NCBI GenBank assembly: GCA_902615855.1
Contig: CACMQN010000003.1
Location: forward strand, 62,001 to 126,000
Direction: 5' to 3'
Source: an uncultured Candidatus Actinomarina sp.
GTDB taxonomy: Bacteria; Actinomycetota; Acidimicrobiia; Actinomarinales; Actinomarinaceae
Length of the DNA stretch: 64,000 nucleotides
This document shows, one piece after another, positions 17,008-26,265 of the stretch. Each line of letters opens with the position of its first letter. The first letter of the stretch is position 1. The position numbers and the translations under genes are program-made. Under the pieces are notes generated by a model, which did no database searches, was not told where the DNA came from, and worked only from the letters and a program-made list of their open reading frames with translations.

Positions 17008-17656
17008 CTATCCATTTATCAAACAAAGAATTCACAGAAATTGAAATTTCGGACTCGTTTGCTTTGATTCTCTTAAATTCCTTATCAATATCAAAATTTT
17101 CAAGTTCTTTTTTAGTTTTTTCACCTACGTACCATTTTTCAAATAAATTTTCGTTTATCTCAGGATGAAATTGAATTCCGAAAGTTTTCTTTATTGAATA
17201 TATTTGAGGGAATGATGTTTTTGCAATTAATTTCGCATTTGAAGGTAGTTTGAATGTATCTCTATGCCATGTAAAGACTTCAATATTTTTGAAATCTTCA
17301 AAAATAACGTTTGTATCCATGAACTCTAATTTTTTAAATCCAAATTCAATATTGTCTGAAAGATATGCTTTTCCATCAAGTGCGTCTGCAATTAGTTGAG
17401 CTCCCAAACAAATACCTAAAACTTTATAGTTATCATTTACAGCTTTTAAAATCCACTTCTTTTCTTCTTCCAAATAAGGATAATCAGAAGTATCATAAGC
17501 TCCCATATGACCACCTAAGAGGATATAACTATACTCTGGTGTGAGATCGCTCCAATTAACCTCCCAAGCATTTAATAAAATTATGTTTCTTTTTTCAAGA
17601 TGTCCTAACGTAACTTCAGGGTCGTTTATTATTCCAATAACTTGAGACTTATTCAT
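17000..17656 (-). CDS. Class I glutamine amidotransferase-like protein
   Basis: A 218-residue protein with the GATase1 nucleophile elbow LGICLGAQLIADAL (Cys in GxCLGxQ) and the catalytic His-Glu in QFHPEIN. SYILLGGHMGAYDTSDYPYL marks the oxyanion region. It has no synthetase domain, like the GMP-synthase-related GAT proteins that hydrolyse gamma-glutamyl compounds. The substrate is not known. The ATG lies only seven bases after the tRNA-Leu gene on the same strand. Confidence 0.85.
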   Translation of the reverse strand: MNKSQVIGIINDPEVTLGHLEKRNIILLNAWEVNWSDLTPEYSYILLGGHMGAYDTSDYPYLEEEKKWILKAVNDNYKVLGICLGAQLIADALDGKAYLSDNIEFGFKKLEFMDTNVIFEDFKNIEVFTWHRDTFKLPSNAKLIAKTSFPQIYSIKKTFGIQFHPEINENLFEKWYVGEKTKKELENFDIDKEFKRIKANESEISISVNSLFDKWIAS

Positions 17657-17663
17657 AAATATG

Positions 17664-17747
17664 TGCGCGGAAGAGGACTCGAACCTCCACGGGTTTTACC
17701 CCACAGGATCCTTAATCCTGCGCGTCTACCAGTTCCGCCACCCGCGC
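17664..17747 (-). tRNA. tRNA-Leu (anticodon UAA)
   Basis: The minus-strand sequence GCGCGGGTGGCGGAACTGGT folds as a class II tRNA. The acceptor is GCGCGGG/TCCGCGC, the D-arm contains GGCGGAACTGGTAGACGC, the anticodon loop ATTAAGG has TAA, a variable arm follows, and the T-arm is GAGGTTCGAGTCCTC. The discriminator is A at 17664. CCA is not encoded. It lies five bases after secG and seven before the amidotransferase gene, so it is probably cut out of a polycistronic transcript. Confidence 0.95.
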
Positions 17748-17752
17748 TTGTG

Positions 17753-17989
17753 TCAATCTAAAAACCAAAATAAAGATAATGTTGTAACAGCAAACAAGAA
17801 TGCTACAAATGCTGTTATTCTGCTTAAATTTCGCTCTGCAAGAGTTTGGCCAATATTTCCAGACGCACCAGGTCCACCAAGCATATCAGATAACCCACCG
17901 CCTTTTCCACTATTTAATAAGACCAAAGCAATGAGTGCTATCGATACGACAATATGAACTGCTATTAGTACTGCTGTTACTGTATCCAT
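17753..17989 (-). CDS. secG: Preprotein translocase subunit SecG
   Basis: A 78-residue membrane protein with two hydrophobic helices (TAVLIAVHIVVSIALIALVLL and ITAFVAFLFAVTTLSLFWFL). Between them is the conserved cytoplasmic loop NSGKGGGLSDMLGGPGASGN. SecG supports SecYE protein export. AAGGG at the end of gpmA lies seven bases before the ATG. It follows pgk-tpiA-gpmA, close to the common actinobacterial pgk-tpiA-secG order. Confidence 0.95.
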   Translation of the reverse strand: MDTVTAVLIAVHIVVSIALIALVLLNSGKGGGLSDMLGGPGASGNIGQTLAERNLSRITAFVAFLFAVTTLSLFWFLD

Positions 17990-17992
17990 AAA

Positions 17993-18739
17993 TTAACCCT
18001 TTGTTATTCTAGATTGTTGTTCAACTTCTTTTTGTAATTTTTTAATTTGTTCTTGTTCACCAAGATAACCAATTTTAGATACTTTATCATCTTGAACATT
18101 AAATGCCAATGGTATTCCAGTTGGAATATTTACATTAACAATATCTTTATCTGAAATATCTTCAATTATCTTCAAAATAGCTCTAATACTATTACCGTGT
18201 GCAACGACTAAAACATTGTTATTTTTTGCTTTGTCAATGATTGTTTCCAATGTCTTTTCAACTCTTGATACAACATCCTCTAATGATTCTCCTAGTGGTA
18301 ATTGAATATCAATACCCTTATATAAATCGTCATTATTTGGATCAAATTCTGAATTCTCACTTGCTAGTGGTGGCTGTATATTAAAACTTCTTCTCCATTG
18401 AAGGACCTTATCTTCTCCAAATTTCTTTGCAGTTTCTGATTTATCTAAGCCTTGTAAAGATCCATAATGACGCTCATTTAGCCTCCAATCTCTAATCAAT
18501 TGAAAATTGTTATTTAATTTATTTTCATATTTATTTAACAAAATATCAGCAGTATCTATAGATCTTTTGAGAAACGACGTAAAGCAAATATCTGGGATAA
18601 ATTTTTTATTAATTAATAAATCACCAGCATTTGAGGCTTCTTTTACCCCATTTTCTGATAAGCCTACATCAACCCATCCAGTAAATTTGTTCTCTAAATT
18701 CCAAACACTTTGCCCATGTCTAACAAAAATTAAATTCAT
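17993..18739 (-). CDS. gpmA: 2,3-bisphosphoglycerate-dependent phosphoglycerate mutase
   Basis: A 248-residue glycolytic enzyme that interconverts 3- and 2-phosphoglycerate. The phosphohistidine motif is FVRHGQSVWN. Also visible are NKFTGWVDVGLSENG, DWRLNERHYGSLQG and the second histidine in VAHGNSIRA. It overlaps tpiA by four bases and is inserted between tpiA and secG, which are usually adjacent in actinobacteria. Confidence 0.95.
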   Translation of the reverse strand: MNLIFVRHGQSVWNLENKFTGWVDVGLSENGVKEASNAGDLLINKKFIPDICFTSFLKRSIDTADILLNKYENKLNNNFQLIRDWRLNERHYGSLQGLDKSETAKKFGEDKVLQWRRSFNIQPPLASENSEFDPNNDDLYKGIDIQLPLGESLEDVVSRVEKTLETIIDKAKNNNVLVVAHGNSIRAILKIIEDISDKDIVNVNIPTGIPLAFNVQDDKVSKIGYLGEQEQIKKLQKEVEQQSRITKG

Positions 18740-19500
18740 AATTCAATTGATTCAATTATTTTTACAAATTGTTCTACATCAAGTGATGCTCCGCCTACCA
18801 AGGCACCATTAATAATATTAGAGTTTAAAATTTCCTCTGAATTATTTGGTGAGACACTACCTCCGTATACGAATTTTATTTTTTCTTCATTATAAAAAGG
18901 CTTGGACTCGATAAATTTTTTAACTTCAGAAACTACTTCAATAATATCTTGTAATGATGCCGTCTCCCCTGTTCCAATTGCCCATATTGGTTCATAAGCA
19001 AAAACTATCTCATCAACCTTATCTTTTCTAAGTCCTTTTGTAGCACTATCAACTTGTTTAATTATGTAATCCAAATACTTACCACTGTTTCTTTGTTCAA
19101 TACTTTCGCCAAAACAAATTATTGGAGTGATCTTCTTGTTTACTAAATTATGGACCTTTAGATTAATTGACTCGTCTGTTTCTTTAAAATGCTGTCTTCT
19201 TTCAGAATGACCAACAATACAATAAGAAACTTTTAATTTTATTAACTGTTCGGATGAAACTTCACCAGTATATGCGCCCTCAACAAACTCCGAAACATTT
19301 TGAGAAGATAAAAATAAATTTAACTTATCTGCTTCAATTATTGTTTGAATAGACCTAAGTGAAGTAAATGAAGGGGCAACAACAATATCAATTTTCTTGT
19401 CTACATCGTTGTTTAGTGAGTAATTTAATTTTTGGAAAAGCTGTATAGCCTCTAAATGATCTAAATTCAGCTTCCAGTTTCCAATAATTATTTTTTTCAT
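18736..19500 (-). CDS. tpiA: Triose-phosphate isomerase
   Basis: A 254-residue TIM-barrel enzyme. GNWKLN holds the catalytic lysine, VGHSERR the electrophilic histidine, AYEPIWAIGTG the catalytic glutamate, and YGGSV the phosphate-binding loop. I use the ATG at 19500, two bases past the pgk stop. The ORF-track start is a TTG that overlaps it. It follows pgk in the same run. Confidence 0.95.
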   Translation of the reverse strand: MKKIIIGNWKLNLDHLEAIQLFQKLNYSLNNDVDKKIDIVVAPSFTSLRSIQTIIEADKLNLFLSSQNVSEFVEGAYTGEVSSEQLIKLKVSYCIVGHSERRQHFKETDESINLKVHNLVNKKITPIICFGESIEQRNSGKYLDYIIKQVDSATKGLRKDKVDEIVFAYEPIWAIGTGETASLQDIIEVVSEVKKFIESKPFYNEEKIKFVYGGSVSPNNSEEILNSNIINGALVGGASLDVEQFVKIIESIEL

Positions 19501-19502
19501 TA

Positions 19503-20669
19503 TCAAATTATAAGTGGTTTATAAATGTTAACTCCCGGTAATTTTTTACCTTCTAAAAACTCTAGGGAGGCTCCACCACCAGTAGAAATATGATTAAACT
19601 TTTTTCTGTCAGAAAACTTGTTGATAGCACTCACAGAGTCTCCTCCTCCAACAGAGGAATATGCTTGAGACATTGATATAACTTTTGTAATTTCTCTCGT
19701 ACCAGTACTGTATTCATCAATTTCAAAAATACCCATCGGCCCATTCCAAAAAATATATTTTGAAGCATTTAATATTCTTGAAAATTCAGATAACGTTTCA
19801 TTTCCGATATCTACTCCAATATGGTTTTCTTGGAAATCTTCAACTTTTATATTCGATCGAATATTACTTTCAATGGATTCAGTAACTCCAAAATCAGTAG
19901 GTAATACTATTTTGTTTCCGTACTTTGAATCCATTAAAAATTTAGCTTTTGCAACAAACGATTCTTCAAAAATCGAATTGCCAATTTCATAACCTAGTGC
20001 TTTTAGAAATGTGAAACACATTCCTCCGCCGATCATTAATTTTTCTACTTTTGGAAGTAAATTCTCAATTAAAGATAACTTATCTGATATTTTTGCACCT
20101 CCTAGTAAAACCGAATATCCTGATTCATTTGTATTTAATATTTTGTTTAATTCCTCTAATTCTTCACTTACCAGTGGTCCTTGATAAGAGTTAAGAAAAT
20201 TCCCAAAGCTTACAACTGATGCATGCTCTCTATGAGCTGCTCCAAATGCGTCAAAAATATATGTTTGAAAAGGCTTTGTTACATTCGCAGCGAAATCAAA
20301 ACTATTATTTATTTCGCCTTCATCAAATCGCAGGTTCTCGAGAAGAAATATTTTTGATTTTTGATTTTTTATTGCCTCCTCAACTTTTGCGCCGTAAATT
20401 GCATCAATAAACATTACTTTTTCGTTATCTAGTAACTCTGACATTGCATCAGCTATTTTAATAAGTGAGAAATTTGGGTCACTATTATTCGGTCTACCAA
20501 GATGACTTGTAAAAGTAATTGTTCTTGAGGATTCATAAATACTATTAATAATGTTGATTGATTTAGAAATTCTAAATTTATCAGTAATTTCATTATTTAT
20601 CATTGGTACATTTAAATCTGACCTAATTAAAACGTCTCCTAAGTCTGTATGATTATTTGGCTTGCTCAT
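19503..20669 (-). CDS. pgk: Phosphoglycerate kinase
   Basis: A 388-residue enzyme that makes ATP and 3-phosphoglycerate from 1,3-bisphosphoglycerate. SDLNVPM and TFTSHLGRPNN form the substrate site. LLGGAKISDKL, NGPMGIFE and VGGGDSVSAI form the nucleotide site. It is slightly short for the family. The gene for glyceraldehyde-3-phosphate dehydrogenase, normally just upstream, is not here; rapZ takes that place. Confidence 0.95.
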   Translation of the reverse strand: MSKPNNHTDLGDVLIRSDLNVPMINNEITDKFRISKSINIINSIYESSRTITFTSHLGRPNNSDPNFSLIKIADAMSELLDNEKVMFIDAIYGAKVEEAIKNQKSKIFLLENLRFDEGEINNSFDFAANVTKPFQTYIFDAFGAAHREHASVVSFGNFLNSYQGPLVSEELEELNKILNTNESGYSVLLGGAKISDKLSLIENLLPKVEKLMIGGGMCFTFLKALGYEIGNSIFEESFVAKAKFLMDSKYGNKIVLPTDFGVTESIESNIRSNIKVEDFQENHIGVDIGNETLSEFSRILNASKYIFWNGPMGIFEIDEYSTGTREITKVISMSQAYSSVGGGDSVSAINKFSDRKKFNHISTGGGASLEFLEGKKLPGVNIYKPLII

Positions 20670-20704
20670 TGTTTGAAGATAATAATGTAATCTAAATTAA
20701 ACAA

Positions 20705-21571
20705 TTATGATTCTTTCATATCTCTATGAATAATCACTGCGTCCTTACCATCACTTTTTAACCATTTGCCAATTTCTTCAGTCATAACAACACTTCTATG
20801 CTTTCCACCTGTACAGCCAATTGCAATACCTACATATGACTTTCCTTCAGATGTAAAACGAGGTAGAAGGAAATCAATCATATCTTTGGTCTTATCAAGA
20901 AATGTTTGAGCATCTTCAAAAGAGAGAACATAATTTCTAACCATAGGGGCTTGTCCGGTTGAATCTCTTAACTCGTCTCTCCAATGTGGATTAGGAAGAA
21001 ATCTAACGTCTAATACCAAATCGGCGTCCCTTGGAGATCCATTTTTAAATCCAAATGATGTGACAGAAATTTTTAGATCTTGACTACTGGCGGTGCCTTG
21101 AAATCCTTCAATAATTCTTTTTCTCAAATCATGGACATTCATATCAGATGTATCAATAACCAAGTCAGCCAATTCTCTTATAGGCTTAAGTAATTCTCTT
21201 TCATTTTTAACAGATTGTTCTAATGAGTCTTTTGCCATTGGATGAGGACGTCTATTTTCTTCATATCTCTCTATAAGCGTGTCGTTGTCAGCATCCAAGA
21301 ATATTACTCTGGTTAACACACCAGACTGACTTAACCTATCAAGACTTTTTGTTAGCTCACTTTGTGATGAGCTCTCCTTAGCGTCTACAGTTAAAACTAA
21401 TTGCTTGTTTGTTTCAGCAACATCATTGGACTCAACAACTGATTGAATTAAATTGGTTGGTAAATTTTCAATCACGTAATAACCAAGATCTTCGAAAACA
21501 TTAGCACTTGCAGAGCGACCAGCTCCCGACATTCCAACTAGTAATAATACTTCAGGGCGTTTTGATACCAT
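20705..21571 (-). CDS. rapZ: RNase adapter/nucleotide-binding protein RapZ
   Basis: A 288-residue P-loop protein. The Walker A-type motif is VGMSGAGRSASANVFEDLGYYVIENLP. The C-terminal domain includes FGFKNGSPRDADLVLDVRFLPNPHW and AIGCTGGKHRSVVMTE. In E. coli RapZ guides RNase E to the GlmZ small RNA; in Gram-positive bacteria the role of YvcJ/RapZ is less clear. It sits after uvrC as in other actinobacteria, but yvcK and whiA do not follow. Confidence 0.93.
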   Translation of the reverse strand: MVSKRPEVLLLVGMSGAGRSASANVFEDLGYYVIENLPTNLIQSVVESNDVAETNKQLVLTVDAKESSSQSELTKSLDRLSQSGVLTRVIFLDADNDTLIERYEENRRPHPMAKDSLEQSVKNERELLKPIRELADLVIDTSDMNVHDLRKRIIEGFQGTASSQDLKISVTSFGFKNGSPRDADLVLDVRFLPNPHWRDELRDSTGQAPMVRNYVLSFEDAQTFLDKTKDMIDFLLPRFTSEGKSYVGIAIGCTGGKHRSVVMTEEIGKWLKSDGKDAVIIHRDMKES

Positions 21572-21643
21572 ATTTAATCTAATGATATTCTAATTGCCCT
21601 ATGTTTACATGGAAAAATTTATTATTGTTTGGTATAAATTAAT

Positions 21644-23455
21644 CTAAAAATCACCATTGAAATATGAATATACTTTCCTCGCTATACTATCTGAAACTAC
21701 TTCTCTCAGCTCCTCATATGTGGCTTTTGAGAGCCTAGAGACGTCCTTAAACCTTTTTAATAAGATATCTGATGATTTAACGCCAACGCCATTAATACTC
21801 AATAATGTTTGATCATCAAAATTTTTTATTCTTAGTCTTCTATTTTCGGTAATTGCAAATCTATGTGCTTCATCTCTTATATTTTGTAATAAAAACATTG
21901 ATTCAGAACTTTTATCAAGAATAAATGGGTCTTTACGATTAGGTTTAAAAATCTCCTCAAACTTTTTAGCTAAACCAATTACTTCAATATCTAACTCAAA
22001 ATGATCAATTACACTTTTTGCAGATGATAATTGGCCTTTACCACCATCAATTAGAATTAAGTCGGGTTTACGTTTGAAACTTTTATCTTTTTCATCAGGT
22101 TTTATTAATCTTTTTAATCTTCTGAACAAAACTTCTTCCATGGATTTAAAATCATCCTGACCAGTAAATGATTTTATATGGAATTTGCGATACATAGAAG
22201 GTTTACAAATTCCATCATCCATTACAACCATTGATCCAGCTCTGTATTCGGCACCTAAATTTGAGATGTCGAAAGCTTCAATGCGAAAAGGAATCTGTTT
22301 AAGGTCTAGATTATTTCTTAACTGCTCTAAAGATTGAGATCTGAACTCAAGATCTGTTCTTCTTCTAAAATTTACAACTCTTCTAATTTCTTTTGCATCT
22401 AAAATTGCAGTTTCAAGAAGATCTTTTTTCCATCCCTTGACAGGTGTTTTTAACACGATACTTTTATCCCATTTTTCTGATAAATTTTTCTGTACTGTTT
22501 CCACAAAAGGAAAATTATGACTCACCAATATTTCATCCGATGGTTGGTTTTCTGAGAAAATTGAAAGAATAATTTGTGGTAGATATTCTTCGTACTGCTC
22601 TGTATCAATTGGTTCAAGTGTCTTTTTAACCTCTCCAATTATTCTCCCATTTCTAATCAACAGACATGAAATCACAACGTCAAAATTGCTTATATCAATA
22701 CCAACTACATCGACAGATTTTTTATCAGCAACCATAAGTGTTTGTGTAGTTCTTGCGTTTTCAAGATGCGAAATTATATTTTTTGCTTGTTGTGCTTTTT
22801 CATATTCTTGATTTTTAGAGAAAGTCATCATTTCATTTACTTTTTCATCAATATACTGATCTGACTTACCAGAATAAAAATTTTCTAATTTAGCTGTTAA
22901 TTCTTTATAATCTGTTTCACTTATAGCGCCAATACATGGTCCTGCACATTTTTTGATGTCATAGAGCAAGCAAGCTTTTTCTAGTTTTTGGTGTCTTTCA
23001 AAGACATTTTTAGAACAAGTCCTTACAGGAAATATATTTATTAAGTGATCTAGTGAACGCCTAGCTGAGCCGATAAAAGGGAACGGTCCAAAGTTTTTAT
23101 TTCTTTGACTTATTCGTCTTGATATATATGCCCTAGGCCATTCTTCATTGGATAATGTTACGTATGGATAGGATTTGTCATCTTTGAACTGTACATTGTA
23201 CTTTGGTTTATATTCTTGAATAAAAGAATACTCGGCAAGTAATGCATCTGCCTCATTTTTAGATACAACAAAACTTAAGTCTTTTGATTCAGCTACAAGT
23301 CTTTTTATTTTCCAAGAAGATTTTTCTCTAAAGTATGATGGAACTCTTTTTCTTAGATTTTTTGCTTTTCCAACATATAAAGGTTCTTCATACTCATCTT
23401 TGAAAATATAAATACCTGGACTTGTCGGAATTTCTTTGATATCTATTTTTTGCAT
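21644..23455 (-). CDS. uvrC: Excinuclease ABC subunit C
   Basis: A 603-residue nuclease subunit that makes both incisions in nucleotide excision repair. The N-terminal GIY-YIG domain is SPGIYIFKDEYEEPLYVGKAKNLRKRV. A cysteine cluster, CSKNVFERHQKLEKACLLYDIKKCAGPC, follows. The UVR segment is about residues 200-235, the RNase H-like domain has FDISNLGAEYRAGSMVV and LILIDGGKGQL, and the C-terminal HhH starts at NDQ/NFDDQTLLSINGVG. TAATG overlap with uvrA. Confidence 0.96.
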   Translation of the reverse strand: MQKIDIKEIPTSPGIYIFKDEYEEPLYVGKAKNLRKRVPSYFREKSSWKIKRLVAESKDLSFVVSKNEADALLAEYSFIQEYKPKYNVQFKDDKSYPYVTLSNEEWPRAYISRRISQRNKNFGPFPFIGSARRSLDHLINIFPVRTCSKNVFERHQKLEKACLLYDIKKCAGPCIGAISETDYKELTAKLENFYSGKSDQYIDEKVNEMMTFSKNQEYEKAQQAKNIISHLENARTTQTLMVADKKSVDVVGIDISNFDVVISCLLIRNGRIIGEVKKTLEPIDTEQYEEYLPQIILSIFSENQPSDEILVSHNFPFVETVQKNLSEKWDKSIVLKTPVKGWKKDLLETAILDAKEIRRVVNFRRRTDLEFRSQSLEQLRNNLDLKQIPFRIEAFDISNLGAEYRAGSMVVMDDGICKPSMYRKFHIKSFTGQDDFKSMEEVLFRRLKRLIKPDEKDKSFKRKPDLILIDGGKGQLSSAKSVIDHFELDIEVIGLAKKFEEIFKPNRKDPFILDKSSESMFLLQNIRDEAHRFAITENRRLRIKNFDDQTLLSINGVGVKSSDILLKRFKDVSRLSKATYEELREVVSDSIARKVYSYFNGDF

Positions 23456-26265
23456 TATAAGACTGACTTTAAATGATGCCCTGTCAGAGAGGTTTTATCA
23501 GTAGCGATACTTTCAGGTGTACCCTCTGAGACAATTTTTCCACCATTTTCTCCTCCCTCAGGACCTAAGTCAATTACCCAATCAGAGTTTTTAATTACAT
23601 CTAGATTGTGTTCAATGACTAATACTGTATTGCCTTTGTCAACAAGCATATGTAAAACTTCTAAAAGCTTTTGAACATCAGCAAAATGTAATCCTGTTGT
23701 AGGCTCATCTAAGATATACATGGTTCTTCCCGTTGATCTCTTACTTAATTCTTTTGCAAGCTTTACTCTCTGTGCTTCACCACCAGACAAAGTCGTAGCT
23801 GATTGTCCTAATGTAATATATGACAATCCAACATCATCTAATGTTTTAATAATTCTTGAAATTTGGGGCTGGTTTTCAAAGATTTTCAGTGAATTTTCAA
23901 CAGTTGAATTTAATATATCAGCAATAGTATTGCCTTTCCAACGAATATTTAAAGTTTCATTGTTATATCTTGAACCGTTACAATCTTCACACATTACATA
24001 GACATCAGGTAGAAAATACATCTCAACTTTTATTGTCCCGTCTCCCTTACATAGCTCGCACCTTCCACCAGGAACATTAAATGAGAATCTACCAGGTTTA
24101 TATCCTCTAATCTTGGCTTCTTCAGTTTGTGAATATAAAGAACGTATCATGTCAAATACTCCTGAATAAGTAGCAGGATTTGATCTTGGTGTACGACCAA
24201 TTGGAGATTGATCTATTTCAATTAACTTGTCAATATAATTTAAGCCACTAATGCTTTTATGAATACCTGGAGGATTCCAGTTTTTACGATTAAATTCGTT
24301 TTGAATTGCTTTTGATAGAATTTCTGAGACAAGAGTTGATTTTCCGCTTCCAGATACACCTGTAACCGAAATAAATTTTCCTAATGGAAATTCAGCTGTT
24401 AAATTCTTTAGGTTATTTTCTTTTGCTCCTCGTACAACAATTTTTTCATTGTTACCTTTTCTTCTATTTTTGGGATATGGAACAATCTGTTTTCCTGATA
24501 AGTATTGACCAGTAATAGATTTTTTATTTTTGGATATTGATTCACAGTCACCTGTGGCAACTATATTTCCACCTTCTTCACCTGCTCCCCAACCGATATC
24601 AATAATAAAATCTGAACTTCTCATTGTTTCTTCATCATGTTCAACAACAAGCACTGTGTTTCCTAAATTCTTTAACCTAAGTAAAGTTTCTATTAATTTT
24701 TTGTTATCAGACTGGTGGAGGCCGATGGAGGGCTCATCCAAAACATAGAGCACACCCGTCAAACCGGATCCTATTTGAGTGGCTAATCTAATTCTTTGTG
24801 CTTCACCACCAGATAAAGTAGCCGCACCTCTATTTAACTGTAAGTAACTAAGTCCAACTTCATTAAGAAAAAGCAATCTTTCATTTATTTCCCTAAGTAT
24901 TGTCTCAGCTATTTCTTTTTCGTTTCCTGTAAGTTTGAGATTTTGAATTATTTCGCTGGCTTTTTGAATTGATAATTTGTTAAACTCTCCAAGTGTTAGT
25001 GATTTTACCTTTACATTTCTTGACCGTGAATTTAATCTTTCACCTTCACAATCGCTACATGGCAATTCTCTCATAAATTGCATATAATATTCTCTTCTAT
25101 GGTCTGAGTCAGTTTCTTCGTATATTTTTTTAAACAATGGGATTACTCCTGGAAAAGCTCTTTCCCATGTTCTGGAATTTCCAAATCTGTTTGTATATCT
25201 TATAGGAGTTTTTATACCATCTGATCCAAACAGCAGTATATATTTATCATTGTCAGATAAATCTTTGTATGGAATATTTCTAGGTATATTGAAATATTCG
25301 CAAACACCATATATTTGAGCGCGAAAATATTTTCTCTTTGACATTTCAGGAAAAACATTGTCATCAATTGCTTGCTCGGAATCCTTAATAAGCAAGTTTT
25401 CATCTATTTCATAATTAATACCAATCCCGTTGCATGACTCACAAGCACCAAATGGTGAGTTGAATGAAAAATCTCTGGGTTCAAGTTTTCCATAAGAAGT
25501 TCCACATTCTTTACAGCCAAGATTTTGACTAAAGTTTTTAATTTCTTCATCGATTTTTACATCAATCAAACCATTTGTAAGATTTATTGCTGCTTCAACA
25601 GATTGTGGCAATCTCCTACCACCTGTTTTTTTTATTTTTACTCTATCGACAACAACTGATATGTTGTGATTAAAATATCGATCTAGTCGTTTGGCTTCAT
25701 CTAATCTTATAAGTTCCCCGTCAACATAAGCTCTACTGAACCCTTGTTTTAGAAGATCTTTAAACAATGTTTCAAATTCACCTTTTCGTGATTTTACAAC
25801 TGGTGCAAGTATCTCTACATTTATGTCTTCTCCAATCTCTAATATTTGATTTACGATAAAATCAGTTGATTGTTTCTCGATTTTTGATCCACAATTTGGA
25901 CAATAACTAATCCCTATTCTTGCCCACAAAAGCCTTAAATAGTCATGGATTTCAGTCACAGTTCCAACTGTTGATCTAGGACTTCTTGAAGACGTTTTTT
26001 GATCAATTGCTATTGCTGGAGATAATCCTTCAATCTGTTCGACATTTGGTTTTTCCATTTGGCCAAGAAATTGACGTGCATATGCAGATAAACTCTCCAC
26101 ATATCTTCTTTGGCCTTCTGCATATATTGTGTCAAAAGCTAAAGAAGATTTTCCCGAGCCTGATAGACCCGTTATTACTACCAATTGATTTTTAGGTATA
26201 TCAACACTGATATCTTTTAAATTATGTTCTTTTGCACCTTTAACTTTTAAATACTCATTTTTCAT
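23455..26265 (-). CDS. uvrA: Excinuclease ABC subunit A
   Basis: A 936-residue damage-sensing ATPase with two ABC modules. The first Walker A is TGLSGSGKSSLAFDTIYAEGQRR and the second is TGVSGSGKSTLVSEIL. Signature motifs LSGGEAQRIRLA and LSGGEAQRVKLA are both present. Zinc sites are CPNCGSK..., CKECG...CESC and CELCKGDG...CEDCNGS. The full family length is kept. One-base stop/start overlaps with uvrB and uvrC show a tightly coupled operon. Confidence 0.97.
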   Translation of the reverse strand: MKNEYLKVKGAKEHNLKDISVDIPKNQLVVITGLSGSGKSSLAFDTIYAEGQRRYVESLSAYARQFLGQMEKPNVEQIEGLSPAIAIDQKTSSRSPRSTVGTVTEIHDYLRLLWARIGISYCPNCGSKIEKQSTDFIVNQILEIGEDINVEILAPVVKSRKGEFETLFKDLLKQGFSRAYVDGELIRLDEAKRLDRYFNHNISVVVDRVKIKKTGGRRLPQSVEAAINLTNGLIDVKIDEEIKNFSQNLGCKECGTSYGKLEPRDFSFNSPFGACESCNGIGINYEIDENLLIKDSEQAIDDNVFPEMSKRKYFRAQIYGVCEYFNIPRNIPYKDLSDNDKYILLFGSDGIKTPIRYTNRFGNSRTWERAFPGVIPLFKKIYEETDSDHRREYYMQFMRELPCSDCEGERLNSRSRNVKVKSLTLGEFNKLSIQKASEIIQNLKLTGNEKEIAETILREINERLLFLNEVGLSYLQLNRGAATLSGGEAQRIRLATQIGSGLTGVLYVLDEPSIGLHQSDNKKLIETLLRLKNLGNTVLVVEHDEETMRSSDFIIDIGWGAGEEGGNIVATGDCESISKNKKSITGQYLSGKQIVPYPKNRRKGNNEKIVVRGAKENNLKNLTAEFPLGKFISVTGVSGSGKSTLVSEILSKAIQNEFNRKNWNPPGIHKSISGLNYIDKLIEIDQSPIGRTPRSNPATYSGVFDMIRSLYSQTEEAKIRGYKPGRFSFNVPGGRCELCKGDGTIKVEMYFLPDVYVMCEDCNGSRYNNETLNIRWKGNTIADILNSTVENSLKIFENQPQISRIIKTLDDVGLSYITLGQSATTLSGGEAQRVKLAKELSKRSTGRTMYILDEPTTGLHFADVQKLLEVLHMLVDKGNTVLVIEHNLDVIKNSDWVIDLGPEGGENGGKIVSEGTPESIATDKTSLTGHHLKSVL

